27,302 nt of DNA from Desulfurococcales archaeon (GCA_015521095.1 WAOU01000027.1:1-27302); one strand, 5' to 3'. Counted from the stretch's first letter, positions 15,656-23,583 are shown. A program made the numbers and translations. Notes: generated from the sequence alone by a model not told the origin.

Positions 15656-16150
15656 ATGGGAAAGAAGCCTTCTAATAACGGTCTAAAAGTAGACGAAAGA
15701 GACCTACAACTGTTAGGTATACTTGAAAAAGATTCACGGACTCCATGGACCCGCGTAGCAAAGGAAATGGGAGTAAGCGAAGCCACAGTATACTTGAGAG
15801 TCAAAAAACTCGAAGAAAAAGGAGTCCTAGAAGGATTCAGCATAATAGTCAATCCATCCAGGCTAGGATTAGGAGTAACATTAATCGTAATGCTAAGAGT
15901 TCGAGCCCACTATATTAACAAAGTGAAGAGTAGTCTTTCAATGAATAGGTATGTAGTCGAGTTGTATGAGACCACAGGCTACTACAACTTACTCGCGAAA
16001 ATCCTTGCACCATCACTCTCAGATATTAACGAAATAATAGACGAAATATACTCTCTCAAAGGCGTGGAAGAAGTCGAACATATTGTCGCTTTACGAGAAG
16101 TAAAGCGGGTAAAACGTATAGTTAACGAAGTCATATTCTCGAACCAATAG
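15656..16150 (+). CDS. Lrp/AsnC family transcriptional regulator
   Basis: A DNA-binding regulator that usually works as an octamer or dimer and responds to amino acids. The winged HTH spans about residues 12-65 (DERDLQLLGILEKDSRTPWT then VAKEMGVSEATVYLRVKKLEEKGVL), followed by a RAM ligand-binding domain (about 70-150, with ETTGYYNLLAKI and IYSLKGVEEVEH strands). Length of 164 residues is standard. A GGGTG site precedes the ATG. Its targets are unknown; neighbouring amino acid genes (gdhA, aminotransferase) lie about 8 kb away, so linkage is not implied. Confidence 0.93.
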   Translation: MGKKPSNNGLKVDERDLQLLGILEKDSRTPWTRVAKEMGVSEATVYLRVKKLEEKGVLEGFSIIVNPSRLGLGVTLIVMLRVRAHYINKVKSSLSMNRYVVELYETTGYYNLLAKILAPSLSDINEIIDEIYSLKGVEEVEHIVALREVKRVKRIVNEVIFSNQ

Positions 16151-16165
16151 ATAATCTCAATAAAT

Positions 16166-16198
16166 GGATGGCGGTCATGCGAGAGCCTCCGGCCATCC
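16166..16198. repeat. GC-rich inverted repeat downstream of the Lrp gene
   Basis: GGATGGC (16166-16172) is exactly complementary to GCCATCC (16192-16198). Next to it GG (16173-16174) can pair with CC (16189-16190), leaving one bulged G at 16191 and a 14-base loop. It begins 16 bases after the Lrp stop in the region where the Lrp and phosphoglycolate phosphatase genes converge. It could be a 3'-end hairpin, a small RNA, or a protein-binding dyad. No ACA or C/D box flanks it. Confidence 0.45.
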
Positions 16199-16315
16199 TA
16201 TCCGATTATTTAGCCGTGGTTTGCTATTCTTCATCCCGCCACTAGCCATAATATGAAATATTGTATAAAGAGCCTTTAAACAGAGTTGTCAAAGAACTGG
16301 CTTAGAGGACGAGAT

Positions 16316-17014
16316 TTATCGATTAAGCGTGTTAAGAATATATCTGGCTATCTCATAGAATCCTTCTCCACCCTTCTTGTCCGCTATGTAATCAGAGATC
16401 CTTTTAATCACAGGATCAGCATCAGCGGGACAAGCCTTAAAGAATTCATCCATGAACATCTCGGCATCGTTCTCTCCATCTCCCACAACAGCTACATTGC
16501 GTGGTTCGACGCCAAGTACCTCAATTACCTTCAATAGGCCTCTTGCTTTACCAGCTCCCGGAGGCTGGACATGAATAGCGTATCCACTATTTAGTATCCT
16601 GAAGCCGTATTTTTCAGCGATTTTCATGACTTTTCCAGCTAAATTATCCAGTTGTGACCTATCCTCGGCTAGGAACGCGAGATCATATAACCGGAATCTA
16701 TTCTGCCAGCTCTCCCGAAGACCCAGAGCCTTTATCTCATTAACGAGCTCGGGAGGAGGTCTTCTATCGCATAGATGTATTAATTCTCCATTGTAAAGTA
16801 TAAGACACCCATTTTCTCCTATTGACGGACCAGACGCTCCCACATATCTCGCCAAGCCAGCCGTAATGGGTAAACTGTTACCACTTATCAAGGATACTCT
16901 GATCCCAGACCTCTCAAGCATCCGTATAGCCCTTATGGCCTCTAGGGCAAGTATTAATGACCCTCTCCTCTCGGTAAGAGTACCATCGATGTCGCTTGCA
17001 ACTAGCTTAATCAT
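16316..17014 (-). CDS. Phosphoglycolate phosphatase, archaeal HAD type
   Basis: A HAD-superfamily hydrolase that removes phosphate from 2-phosphoglycolate, produced for example by DNA repair. The catalytic DIDGTL motif has Asp8 and Asp10, motif II is LISGNS, a lysine sits in AGKARGLL, and motif IV is GDGENDAEMF. The cap is the C2 type seen in the archaeal TA0175-like enzymes, and 232 residues is the expected size. A GGTGA site lies 7 bases ahead of the ATG. Related HAD enzymes (sugar or sucrose phosphatases) share the same motifs, so the substrate is less certain than the family. Confidence 0.87.
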   Translation of the reverse strand: MIKLVASDIDGTLTERRGSLILALEAIRAIRMLERSGIRVSLISGNSLPITAGLARYVGASGPSIGENGCLILYNGELIHLCDRRPPPELVNEIKALGLRESWQNRFRLYDLAFLAEDRSQLDNLAGKVMKIAEKYGFRILNSGYAIHVQPPGAGKARGLLKVIEVLGVEPRNVAVVGDGENDAEMFMDEFFKACPADADPVIKRISDYIADKKGGEGFYEIARYILNTLNR

Positions 17015-17087
17015 AGTTATGTCACCGTATTCTTTGAGACGCCAACTCTCGTTATGAGTGTTCGTTATGTGGATAGTTAATCAAACC

Positions 17088-17121
17088 TTTAAAGCTAAAC
17101 TGGGGGACACCTAAACAGGTG
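17088..17121 (+). promoter_or_regulatory. Promoter region of the aminopropyltransferase gene with a small dyad
   Basis: TTTAAA at 17088-17093 is a plausible TATA box, putting transcription start near 17116. A perfect 5-bp dyad, CACCT (17108-17112) and AGGTG (17117-17121), straddles that point; its right arm is also the ribosome binding site, 8 bases before the ATG. Because the left arm would lie at or before the predicted start, it reads better as a DNA operator than as an mRNA hairpin. Confidence 0.4.
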
Positions 17122-17129
17122 CATAAATA

Positions 17130-18047
17130 ATGACGGAAATGTATAGGTGGAACTGGATAATAGAGTGGGGTACTCCTGCAAGTGCTCATATGCATGCCGT
17201 CAAGAGATTCATTTATCATGGAAAGAGCGAGTTCCAGGAGATCCAGATAGTAGAATACGAAGAACTAGGCAAGGCCTTAGTGCTTGATGGAAAGACGCAG
17301 TCGGCCCTTGTGGACGAGTTCGTGTATCATGAAGCATTGGTCCAACCAGCACTGCTTCTACATGGCAACCCGGAGAAAGTCCTCGTGCTGGGAGGAGGCG
17401 AAGGAGCAACTATAAGAGAAGTACTCAGGTTCAAGTCAGTTAAAAAAGTAGTCATGGTAGACATCGATCCAGTAGTTATTGATGTCGCGAAGAAGTATCT
17501 TCCTGAATGGCACCAGGGATCCTTTGATGACCCCAGGCTCGAGTTAATCATCGGCGACGGCTATAAATATGTCCTAGAAGACGAGGAGAAATTCGACGTA
17601 ATAATTGCAGATTTAGCAGATCCAATAGAGGCTGGCCCCGCCTACAAGCTCTATGTAAAAGAATTCTATGAAGCAGTAAAGAAGAAATTACTGCCAGGCG
17701 GCGTATTCGTAACCCAGGCAACAAGCCCAACACAAATGCCATATACACATGCAGTCATATACAATACAATCAAGAGCGTCTTCAAATACGCCTCATACTA
17801 TCACGTGTATGTAAAGAGCTTCGACGGTGTGTGGGGCTTCGTGCTTGCAAGCGACGAAAAAGACCCCGAGTCCCTCTCTGGAATGGACATAGACAATCTA
17901 ATCGATGAGAAGATAGAAGGCAATAACAGATTCTACGACAAGATAGCACATGCCCATATGTTCAGTGTACCAAAATATCTTCGAGAAGAAATAGAGTCTG
18001 TAAAAGACGTAGCAACACTCGACAATCCAATATTCACTCCAGCATAA
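17130..18047 (+). CDS. speE: Polyamine aminopropyltransferase (spermidine/thermospermine synthase family)
   Basis: Transfers the aminopropyl group of decarboxylated SAM to an amine acceptor, making the long polyamines thermophiles use to protect nucleic acids. The 305-residue protein has the N-terminal beta domain (VEYEELGKALVLDGKTQSAL), the substrate-binding region YHEALVQPALL, the nucleotide-binding loop GGGEGATIRE at 88-97, and the catalytic ADLADP segment with Asp161 and Asp164. The GGGEGATxRE form (rather than GGGDGG) resembles thermospermine synthases and crenarchaeal enzymes. The acceptor could therefore be agmatine, putrescine or spermidine; motif alone does not settle it. It is divergent from the phosphatase gene. 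Confidence 0.93.
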   Translation: MTEMYRWNWIIEWGTPASAHMHAVKRFIYHGKSEFQEIQIVEYEELGKALVLDGKTQSALVDEFVYHEALVQPALLLHGNPEKVLVLGGGEGATIREVLRFKSVKKVVMVDIDPVVIDVAKKYLPEWHQGSFDDPRLELIIGDGYKYVLEDEEKFDVIIADLADPIEAGPAYKLYVKEFYEAVKKKLLPGGVFVTQATSPTQMPYTHAVIYNTIKSVFKYASYYHVYVKSFDGVWGFVLASDEKDPESLSGMDIDNLIDEKIEGNNRFYDKIAHAHMFSVPKYLREEIESVKDVATLDNPIFTPA

Positions 18048-18074
18048 AGGGAGGAGAAATACTAACAGGATAGT

Positions 18075-18974
18075 CTAACCATCTTTTTCTTTATCATGAG
18101 GACTCCTCTTATGAGAGAGCCAGAATATTCTAGTATAGTCTGCGTCGCCAAGTCCTGATTCGACTGCTGATAAATATTTTTCAAGAGTAGCGGCAGTCGC
18201 CGGTAGAGATACGTATTTTTCGAATCCCGCATAGACCGCGTATGCGAGATCCTTAGCTGCTAGTTTAAGCCTGAAACTGGCTGGTTTCTCTGGATCGCTT
18301 GTCATTCTATCGATGTACTTGGAGGCTAGTGTAGAGAATACTGTTTTTTCCAGTACTTTCTTGACAGTATTCTTGTCTACACCATAGGCCTCGGCCAAGT
18401 TTAGGCTCTCAGCTAGTGCATTTACAGTATTAATGAGGAGCAGATTAAATGATAGTTTTAGTGCTTGAGCTGTTCTAGGATCATTCCCTAGATATATTAT
18501 GGATCCTAGTTTCTCGAGTATACCGTGAGTGGATCCTACACAATGTCGCTCGCCTGCTACGAGCAGTATGGCTTCGCCTCTCAGGACGGTTTTAGGCCCG
18601 CCAATTATTGGGGATTCAATATAGCAACCGCCGTTGTTTTTAAGATATTCTTTTACATTAGATACTGTAAAGGGTTGATGCGTCCCAGTGTTCACAACTA
18701 TTAGTCCGTCTATTCTCCTAAACGTGCTTATCACGCTATAGAGAGCGAGATCGTCGGAGAGCGCTAGGAATACTGTGTTTGCTCTTTGAATAGCGTCGAT
18801 AGGAGTGGATGCTACTTCAGCGTTTATTTCTGATGCAAGATCTTCTGCACGGTGCTTAGTCCTATTCCATAGTATTATCTTGTATCCGTGATTTGCCAGT
18901 CTCCGGGCAATTGCAGACCCCATTCTACCTGTACCAAGCACGGATACTGTCGGGAGAGGAAGCTTGCTTGCCAC
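18075..18974 (-). CDS. Beta-hydroxyacid dehydrogenase (3-hydroxyisobutyrate dehydrogenase family)
   Basis: An NAD(P)-dependent oxidoreductase of the family that includes 3-hydroxyisobutyrate, tartronate semialdehyde and glyoxylate/succinic semialdehyde reductases. The Rossmann loop GTGRMG is near the N-terminus, the NRT turn follows, and the substrate motif reads ESPIIGGPKTVLRGEAILLVAG. The catalytic lysine is in KLSFNLLLINTVNALAES and the LAAKDLAYA motif closes the set. I start at GTG 18974 because AAGGTG sits 7 bases ahead; GTG 18983 would overlap that site. About 300 residues is standard. The substrate is not identifiable from the sequence. Confidence 0.87.
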   Translation of the reverse strand: MASKLPLPTVSVLGTGRMGSAIARRLANHGYKIILWNRTKHRAEDLASEINAEVASTPIDAIQRANTVFLALSDDLALYSVISTFRRIDGLIVVNTGTHQPFTVSNVKEYLKNNGGCYIESPIIGGPKTVLRGEAILLVAGERHCVGSTHGILEKLGSIIYLGNDPRTAQALKLSFNLLLINTVNALAESLNLAEAYGVDKNTVKKVLEKTVFSTLASKYIDRMTSDPEKPASFRLKLAAKDLAYAVYAGFEKYVSLPATAATLEKYLSAVESGLGDADYTRIFWLSHKRSPHDKEKDG

Positions 18975-19012
18975 GCTTTTCACACCTTATAAACTTGTAT
19001 TTCGACGATCAC

Positions 19013-19019
19013 TATATAT
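19013..19019. promoter_or_regulatory. TATA box possibly shared by two divergent genes
   Basis: TATATAT lies 39-45 bases before the minus-strand dehydrogenase start (18974) and 31-37 bases before the plus-strand NMD3 start (19050). With the usual offset of about 25 bases it predicts transcription starts near 18991 and 19041, each giving a short leader that contains the ribosome binding site. As the motif is self-complementary, one TBP site may serve both directions. Confidence 0.45.
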
Positions 19020-19049
19020 CCTCCAGTAACGATACAATGGTGTTAATGG

Positions 19050-20165
19050 ATGGCTGACAAAACAATGGCAAGGATATGCCCGAAATGCGGAAGAAGCAGC
19101 GACGAGATAGAATTTATCGGTAGCCTCTGTAAAGACTGCTATGTCGAGACAATAGGAATAGCACGTATACCTGAAGAAATCAGCTTTACATACTGTAGAT
19201 ACTGTGGAAGATACAAGTATCAAGGAGGCTGGAACGAGCCCTCGGATACAATAGAAGACACTTTGATCGATTATCTCGTACTCGTCCTATCACGTAAAGC
19301 AAAGCCTTCAAGAGAAATCAACGAAGTATGGATAAACTCGGTGAAGCTCGACAGGCCGTTTATGGGGCCAGGCCTATACAAGGCACTAGTGAAGATAGGT
19401 GGACGCCATAACGAGATAACAGTCGCAGAAGAGCGAGTGATAACAGTTCGAGTAAACATGGCGGTATGCCCCCTATGTACAAATAAGTTAACAAAAAGAG
19501 GCTATGAGGCAATAGTTCAGATTCGTGGTTCAAGCGGGAAGTTAAGCGAAGATTTGAGAAAAAGAATAGACGACTTCCTCGAAGAAGAACTCGCAGGTGT
19601 CCTAAGAGAATCAATAATAGATCTTGAAGAGAAAAAGGAGGGCTTCGATCTCCTCATAAATGACTCGAGTGCGGCTCGAATGATAGCATCTAAAATAAAG
19701 TCTGCTTTCATGGGTAAAACAATAGAAACATACAAGTTGATAGGCAGGAAACCTGATGGTTCAAGGAAGGGAAGATTAACTATCTCAGTGCGGCTCCCAG
19801 ATATAGCTCCCGGTAATATTCTAAAGATAGGGGATAGGTTATACTTGTTCCTAGAAGTCTCGCGGGGAGGCAACCCCATCCTGGTCGACTTACAGACGGG
19901 AACAGAGATCACTGCAAATCCAGAATTCCTATGGAAAAAGGGTTTCTCACACTACGAATCAGGCATGGAATACAGAAAGCTTATGTTGATAAGTAGGGGC
20001 AATTTAATAACGTTTCTAGACGCATCGACAGGATATAGCCAGGTACTGGATTTTCCTCGCGATAGAGTCCATGTCTATGTAGAGGACTTCGAGCCTGGAA
20101 GAGTCTTTAAAGTTCTAATAGTACGAGGACGCGCTTATGTACTGGGTTACGAGGATATTGAATAA
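19050..20165 (+). CDS. nmd3: NMD3 family protein
   Basis: Archaeal homologue of NMD3, the eukaryotic adaptor for 60S subunit export; in archaea it is thought to act in large-subunit biogenesis or translation. The N-terminal region has several zinc-binding pairs: CPKCGR, CKDC, CRYCGRY and CPLC. The middle part (DIAPGNILKIGDRLYLFLEVSRGGNPILVDLQTG) and the C-terminal strands match the archaeal family. Length is 371 residues. GGTG lies 7 bases ahead of the ATG. It leads a same-strand group with aIF-1A, RIO1 kinase and a KH protein, with only 14 bases to the next gene, implying one transcript for ribosome maturation and translation. Confidence 0.92.
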   Translation: MADKTMARICPKCGRSSDEIEFIGSLCKDCYVETIGIARIPEEISFTYCRYCGRYKYQGGWNEPSDTIEDTLIDYLVLVLSRKAKPSREINEVWINSVKLDRPFMGPGLYKALVKIGGRHNEITVAEERVITVRVNMAVCPLCTNKLTKRGYEAIVQIRGSSGKLSEDLRKRIDDFLEEELAGVLRESIIDLEEKKEGFDLLINDSSAARMIASKIKSAFMGKTIETYKLIGRKPDGSRKGRLTISVRLPDIAPGNILKIGDRLYLFLEVSRGGNPILVDLQTGTEITANPEFLWKKGFSHYESGMEYRKLMLISRGNLITFLDASTGYSQVLDFPRDRVHVYVEDFEPGRVFKVLIVRGRAYVLGYEDIE

Positions 20166-20179
20166 ACTGTAGGTGAAAC

Positions 20180-20515
20180 ATGATGGCGAGAAAGAAGAGG
20201 TATAGGCCCGAGAGGAAGAAGGAGATGCCTCTTCCCAACGAGGAAGAGGGCACGATTCTATGCGTTGTCCAACGTAATTTGGGCGGGGGATTCCTTGAGG
20301 TTCTCTGTACTGATGGAGAAGTCTACAAGGCATGGATACCTGGCAAGATGAGGAGAAGGGTATGGATGAGGGAAGGCGACGTAATATTGTTCCTGCCGTG
20401 GGGAACGTCGGATATGAAAGGCGAAGTAGTATATCGCTACTGGAGAGACGAAGTCAAAAAGCTAATAGAGATGGGCTATATCACAGAAGAGTTCTTAGAG
20501 GAGGTAATAGAGTAA
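20180..20515 (+). CDS. eif1a: Translation initiation factor aIF-1A
   Basis: aIF-1A (homologue of bacterial IF1) occupies the A site of the small subunit and helps mRNA binding and start selection. The 111-residue protein has a basic N-terminus, the OB-fold core (EEGTILCVVQRNLGGGFLEV, CTDGEVYKAWIPGKMRRRVWM, REGDVILFLPWG) and a C-terminal helical tail (YWRDEVKKLIEMGYITEEFLEE). AGGTGA lies just ahead of the tandem ATG codons at 20180 and 20183; either may be used. One base separates its stop from the RIO1 start. Confidence 0.97.
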   Translation: MMARKKRYRPERKKEMPLPNEEEGTILCVVQRNLGGGFLEVLCTDGEVYKAWIPGKMRRRVWMREGDVILFLPWGTSDMKGEVVYRYWRDEVKKLIEMGYITEEFLEEVIE

Positions 20516-20516
20516 C

Positions 20517-21311
20517 GTGGTAAAGGCGAGAAGACTAAAAAGGAGAAGAGAAGAAGAACGTAGGAGAAAAGATAGAGATCTAATTAAAACAGTCGAGGAG
20601 GTATTTGATTCCTTCACATTATCTCACGTTTTCCGCCTAGAGAAGAAGGGCATAATATGGGAGTTAAAGGGAGTAGTAAGCTCTGGGAAAGAAGCTAGAG
20701 TATACTTGGGAAAGGACAAACGCGGAAACGACATTGCTGTTAAGATATATCTCTCGGCCACAGCAGAGTTCAGGAAAAGCATCAAAAAATACATAATAGG
20801 TGATCCTAGATTCGAGAATATTCCAAGAGGAAATTTTCGAAAACTTATCTATGAGTGGACCAGGAAGGAATATAGAAATCTAAAGAAAATGAAAAAGTCG
20901 GGAGTCAGAGTACCTGAGCCCTACGCCTTTTCAGGAAATGTCCTAGTAATGGAGTTTCTGGGCGAATCCGGATACAGGGCCCCGCTCATTGTAGAGGTAA
21001 TAGAAGAATTATCAATAGAAGAGATTCAAGAATACTTCGACGATATTATTGAAAACTATAAGAGAATGGTGTGTGAAGCAGGGTTAATCCATGCTGATCT
21101 AAGCGAATACAACATTATGATTTGGCAGGATAAGCCATGGATAATAGACGTATCTCAAGCAGTAGCTCTGGGACATCCGAACGCACAGGAATTCCTGGAG
21201 AGAGATATCGTTAATATATTCCGGTTCTTCGGGAAGTTTATAGATATAACCTATAGTGAAAACGATCTATTGGAGGAGTTGTCAAAATGTCTCATGGAGA
21301 AGGAAAGATAA
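20517..21311 (+). CDS. rio1: RIO1-type serine protein kinase
   Basis: RIO1 is an atypical kinase/ATPase that in eukaryotes releases factors from late pre-40S particles; archaeal RIO1 likely acts on the small subunit too. The 264-residue protein has a basic N-terminal helix, the flexible P-loop substitute VVSSGKEARVY, the ATP-contact lysine K76 in IAVKIYL, the catalytic loop LIHADLSEYNIMI (Asp194, Asn199) and the metal site IIDVSQAV (Asp211). It starts with GTG just after the aIF-1A stop, with GGAGGT 11 bases upstream. Its last 25 bases overlap the following KH gene, suggesting coupled translation. Confidence 0.95.
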   Translation: MVKARRLKRRREEERRRKDRDLIKTVEEVFDSFTLSHVFRLEKKGIIWELKGVVSSGKEARVYLGKDKRGNDIAVKIYLSATAEFRKSIKKYIIGDPRFENIPRGNFRKLIYEWTRKEYRNLKKMKKSGVRVPEPYAFSGNVLVMEFLGESGYRAPLIVEVIEELSIEEIQEYFDDIIENYKRMVCEAGLIHADLSEYNIMIWQDKPWIIDVSQAVALGHPNAQEFLERDIVNIFRFFGKFIDITYSENDLLEELSKCLMEKER

Positions 21312-21883
21312 GGCCGAAGATATATGTTAAGGTCCCGCCGGAGAGGCTGGGGTCAGTCATCGGAGAAAAAGGTAGTGTAAAAAAGCAGATAATGGACGCA
21401 ACCGGCACAAGAATAAGTATTGACACTGAGAATGGCATGGTCATAATAGAGCCAGAAGTAGACGGGGTTCCACCCATAAATCTAATGAAGGCCGGGGAAA
21501 TAATCAAGGCTATAGCCTACGGTTTTCCGCCTGAGAAAGCAATGAGGCTTCTAGAAGAGGATCAAATCCTAGTAATAGTTAATCTCAAAGACTATGTAGG
21601 TGACTCTCAGAACCATCTTACAAGAGTAAAGGCCCGGATAATAGGTGAGAAAGGAAGAGCGAGAAAAACGCTTGAAGAAATGACAGGCACTTATATCAAC
21701 GTGGGCGACTACATCGTGGCTATAATAGGAGACTATGAGAGGGCAATGGCCGCTAAAAAAGCAATAGAGATGTTGGTCGAGGGCAGAATGCACAGCACTG
21801 TATATAGGCACCTTGAGAGGGTTCTGAGAGAAATTAAGAGAAGGGAGCATCTGAAGCTCTGGGCAAAGGACGAATTCGAGTAG
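21287..21883 (+). CDS. KH-domain protein, Dim2/Pno1 type
   Basis: The archaeal homologue of Dim2p/Pno1, which binds near the 3' end of small-subunit rRNA and is needed for 18S processing in eukaryotes. Two KH domains are visible, with GxxG loops at VIGEKGSVKKQI (first) and IIGEKGRARKTLEEM (second), followed by GMHSTVYRHL-like C-terminal helices (actual text GRMHSTVYRHLERVLREIKR). Length 198 is typical. The gene order aIF-1A, RIO1, Dim2 is one I recall from many archaea and groups small-subunit factors. The start lies inside the end of rio1. Confidence 0.94.
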   Translation: MSHGEGKIRPKIYVKVPPERLGSVIGEKGSVKKQIMDATGTRISIDTENGMVIIEPEVDGVPPINLMKAGEIIKAIAYGFPPEKAMRLLEEDQILVIVNLKDYVGDSQNHLTRVKARIIGEKGRARKTLEEMTGTYINVGDYIVAIIGDYERAMAAKKAIEMLVEGRMHSTVYRHLERVLREIKRREHLKLWAKDEFE

Positions 21884-22001
21884 GAACGTTGGATTATTCC
21901 CATTTCATCTTTCTAGGAAACAATCATAAGCTATATTATGGGATAGAGGCTTCATAATAATAACTTGTAACGTGATATACTTATCTAAAAGGGAGGGGGC
22001 A

Positions 22002-22475
22002 ATGATGTTAGCCTGCGACGAGCGGAGCCCGGTTGCGGGCGGTGAGAAGGAAGAGCCGAATGAGCCCCCTATTAAAATAACGACAGAGGATACTGACGAA
22101 GGATGCAAGGTTAGAATACTCAATGGTGCTCCCGTAATAAGACGAATAGAAGTCATACTGAAAGAACCATTCTATCATTTTAACTCGCTCGTCGGAAAAT
22201 ATGGATTCTATATCAAGCCAGTTCATAAGATCTATAAGACAATTAACGGTGTTAGGAGAGTATACGCATACTATGGAAAATACTGGCTAAAACGTGAAGG
22301 CAACAAAGTTGTATACGCGGGGAGTCGGAAGCCAAGAGTTATACCTGACAAGGTAATGTCTAAACTTCATAGTTTTACTATAATATTTGAGGAAGAAGAC
22401 GTGATAATGGATTGCTGGGTCTATGAAAAGTTAAAGAAGTATTTCGAAGGCCTACATGTGGAAAAAACCTTCTAG
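22002..22475 (+). CDS. Uncharacterised protein, about 157 residues
   Basis: Not recognised. The frame opens with a GTG at 21972, but a very strong purine site GGGAGGGGG at 21991-21999 points to the ATG at 22002 or 22005. The first 30 residues are polar and probably disordered (ERSPVAGGEKEEPNEP). The rest reads as a small alpha/beta domain with many Tyr and Lys residues (VGKYGFYIKPVHKIYKTI, AYYGKYWLKREGNKVVYAG), suggesting a nucleic acid- or protein-binding role, which I cannot show. It ends 13 bases from the convergent DUF62 gene. Confidence 0.7.
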   Translation: MMLACDERSPVAGGEKEEPNEPPIKITTEDTDEGCKVRILNGAPVIRRIEVILKEPFYHFNSLVGKYGFYIKPVHKIYKTINGVRRVYAYYGKYWLKREGNKVVYAGSRKPRVIPDKVMSKLHSFTIIFEEEDVIMDCWVYEKLKKYFEGLHVEKTF

Positions 22476-22488
22476 AACCCTCCAAGAA

Positions 22489-23346
22489 TTACTCTAAGGG
22501 AGTAAGGATTATCTTATCTCCGATATCCACGTTGAGTTTTTTAGAGGCTGAGCCTAGGTTAACTGCTAACTCGAGGAACCCGAAGCTATTAACGTACAAT
22601 ACAAGATCTCCGGGATTAACATCTGAGAACTTTCTACCTACGACGGCTGTATATGTTATTCCTTGAGTATGGTGAGTGCTAATTGCTACTTTCTGCCACG
22701 TCCTCATAGGTATAAGACCTGGATTAGCGCTAAGCGCAACGTTTCCGAACTTATCTATATACACTACTTTTAGCTTGAATCCCTCAGGTATTTTCTCTAC
22801 TTGCTCCAAGCTGGTTTTCTTCAAGTCCTCGAAGCTAATGGGTGTTCCTAAATTCGATAGTTCTATCCCCCTTGTATAGAGTGCGGCTGCAGGTGCGAAT
22901 ACGTCCCTGCCGTGGAACGTCGAGGATACGCCCCATTTACCGAAGATTTTCCCATGGAAGTAGTGTGAGGCGATTTCGACTATTCTATCTGGCACAAGTG
23001 ATACGCCGCATTCGAATCCTTCACGTATAATCGAGGGATAAAGGACTCCGTTGTTTGGCCCGATGAAAACATAGTCTCCTGCTTTAACCGCGATTGCTTC
23101 TCTTGGTCCTCCAACTCCTGGATCAATGACTGTCAGTATTACGGATCCTTTAGGAGCCCAGGGATAAGTATTGTAGACAACGTAGGCTCCTGCCAAGACA
23201 TTGAAGCTTGGAACACTATTGTCTATGTCTATTATTGATGCTTCGGGATTTATCGATTTGATAAGCGCCCTTACTATACCAGTATATGGGCTGTCTCCAA
23301 AGTCTGTTATCAGTGCGATGTATTTTTCCGTGTCTTGATTGCTCAT
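22489..23346 (-). CDS. SAM hydrolase / hydroxide adenosyltransferase family (DUF62)
   Basis: This family splits S-adenosylmethionine into adenosine and methionine using a water-derived hydroxide, and is related to bacterial fluorinases. The 285-residue protein has the LITDFGD opening, the TVIDPGVGG loop, the GPNNGVLYP motif, the THGRD-like STFHGRDVFAPAAA, then the C-terminal IDKFGNVALS and VNSFGFLELAVNLGSA motifs that form the SAM pocket between subunits. A TTATATAA box at 23384-23391 gives a short leader. It shares an intergenic region with the H/ACA-like RNA element. Its physiological reason in archaea is not known. Confidence 0.92.
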   Translation of the reverse strand: MSNQDTEKYIALITDFGDSPYTGIVRALIKSINPEASIIDIDNSVPSFNVLAGAYVVYNTYPWAPKGSVILTVIDPGVGGPREAIAVKAGDYVFIGPNNGVLYPSIIREGFECGVSLVPDRIVEIASHYFHGKIFGKWGVSSTFHGRDVFAPAAALYTRGIELSNLGTPISFEDLKKTSLEQVEKIPEGFKLKVVYIDKFGNVALSANPGLIPMRTWQKVAISTHHTQGITYTAVVGRKFSDVNPGDLVLYVNSFGFLELAVNLGSASKKLNVDIGDKIILTPLE

Positions 23347-23383
23347 GTGGGATGCACCGAAAAATTCTAGGTTTTTGGAAGCG

Positions 23384-23391
23384 GTTATATA
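23384..23391 (-). promoter_or_regulatory. Palindromic TATA box for the DUF62 gene
   Basis: TTATATAA is a perfect palindrome. On the minus strand it predicts transcription from about 23362, 16 bases before the ATG at 23346, a good fit. On the plus strand it would start RNA near 23412, inside the H/ACA element, so it does not explain that RNA. Confidence 0.5.
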
Positions 23392-23396
23392 AGAAT

Positions 23397-23469
23397 GGCG
23401 CGGCTAGCGACCCCCTGCGAGTATATAGTAGTGGGGGTTGATGAGCAGGGGGCTCTGGGCCGCGCCACA
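23397..23469 (+). ncRNA. Probable single-hairpin H/ACA guide RNA
   Basis: A lower stem of 8 bp pairs GGCGCGGC (23397-23404) with GCCGCGCC (23459-23466). A pocket follows, TAGCGA (23405-23410) on the 5' side and CTCTGG (23453-23458) on the 3' side. The upper stem of 8 bp pairs CCCCCTGC (23411-23418) with GCAGGGGG (23445-23452). Directly above it, GA (23419-23420) and GA (23443-23444) can form the tandem sheared pairs of an L7Ae kink-turn or kink-loop. ACA (23467-23469) follows the lower stem at once, exactly 14 nt after the top of the 3' pocket, as H/ACA RNAs require. The predicted target is CCAGAG-U-N-UCGCUA. GC content is far above the surroundings. No clear promoter is seen. Confidence 0.75.
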
Positions 23470-23583
23470 TTTATTAAGATAATGATGTTATGGTTTTCTA
23501 TGTATCGAGAGTTAGAATTTTCAATTATCCCCCTAGTCGCCCACTACGAGAATATTGAAGCACCATCGTTTATCAAGAAATTG

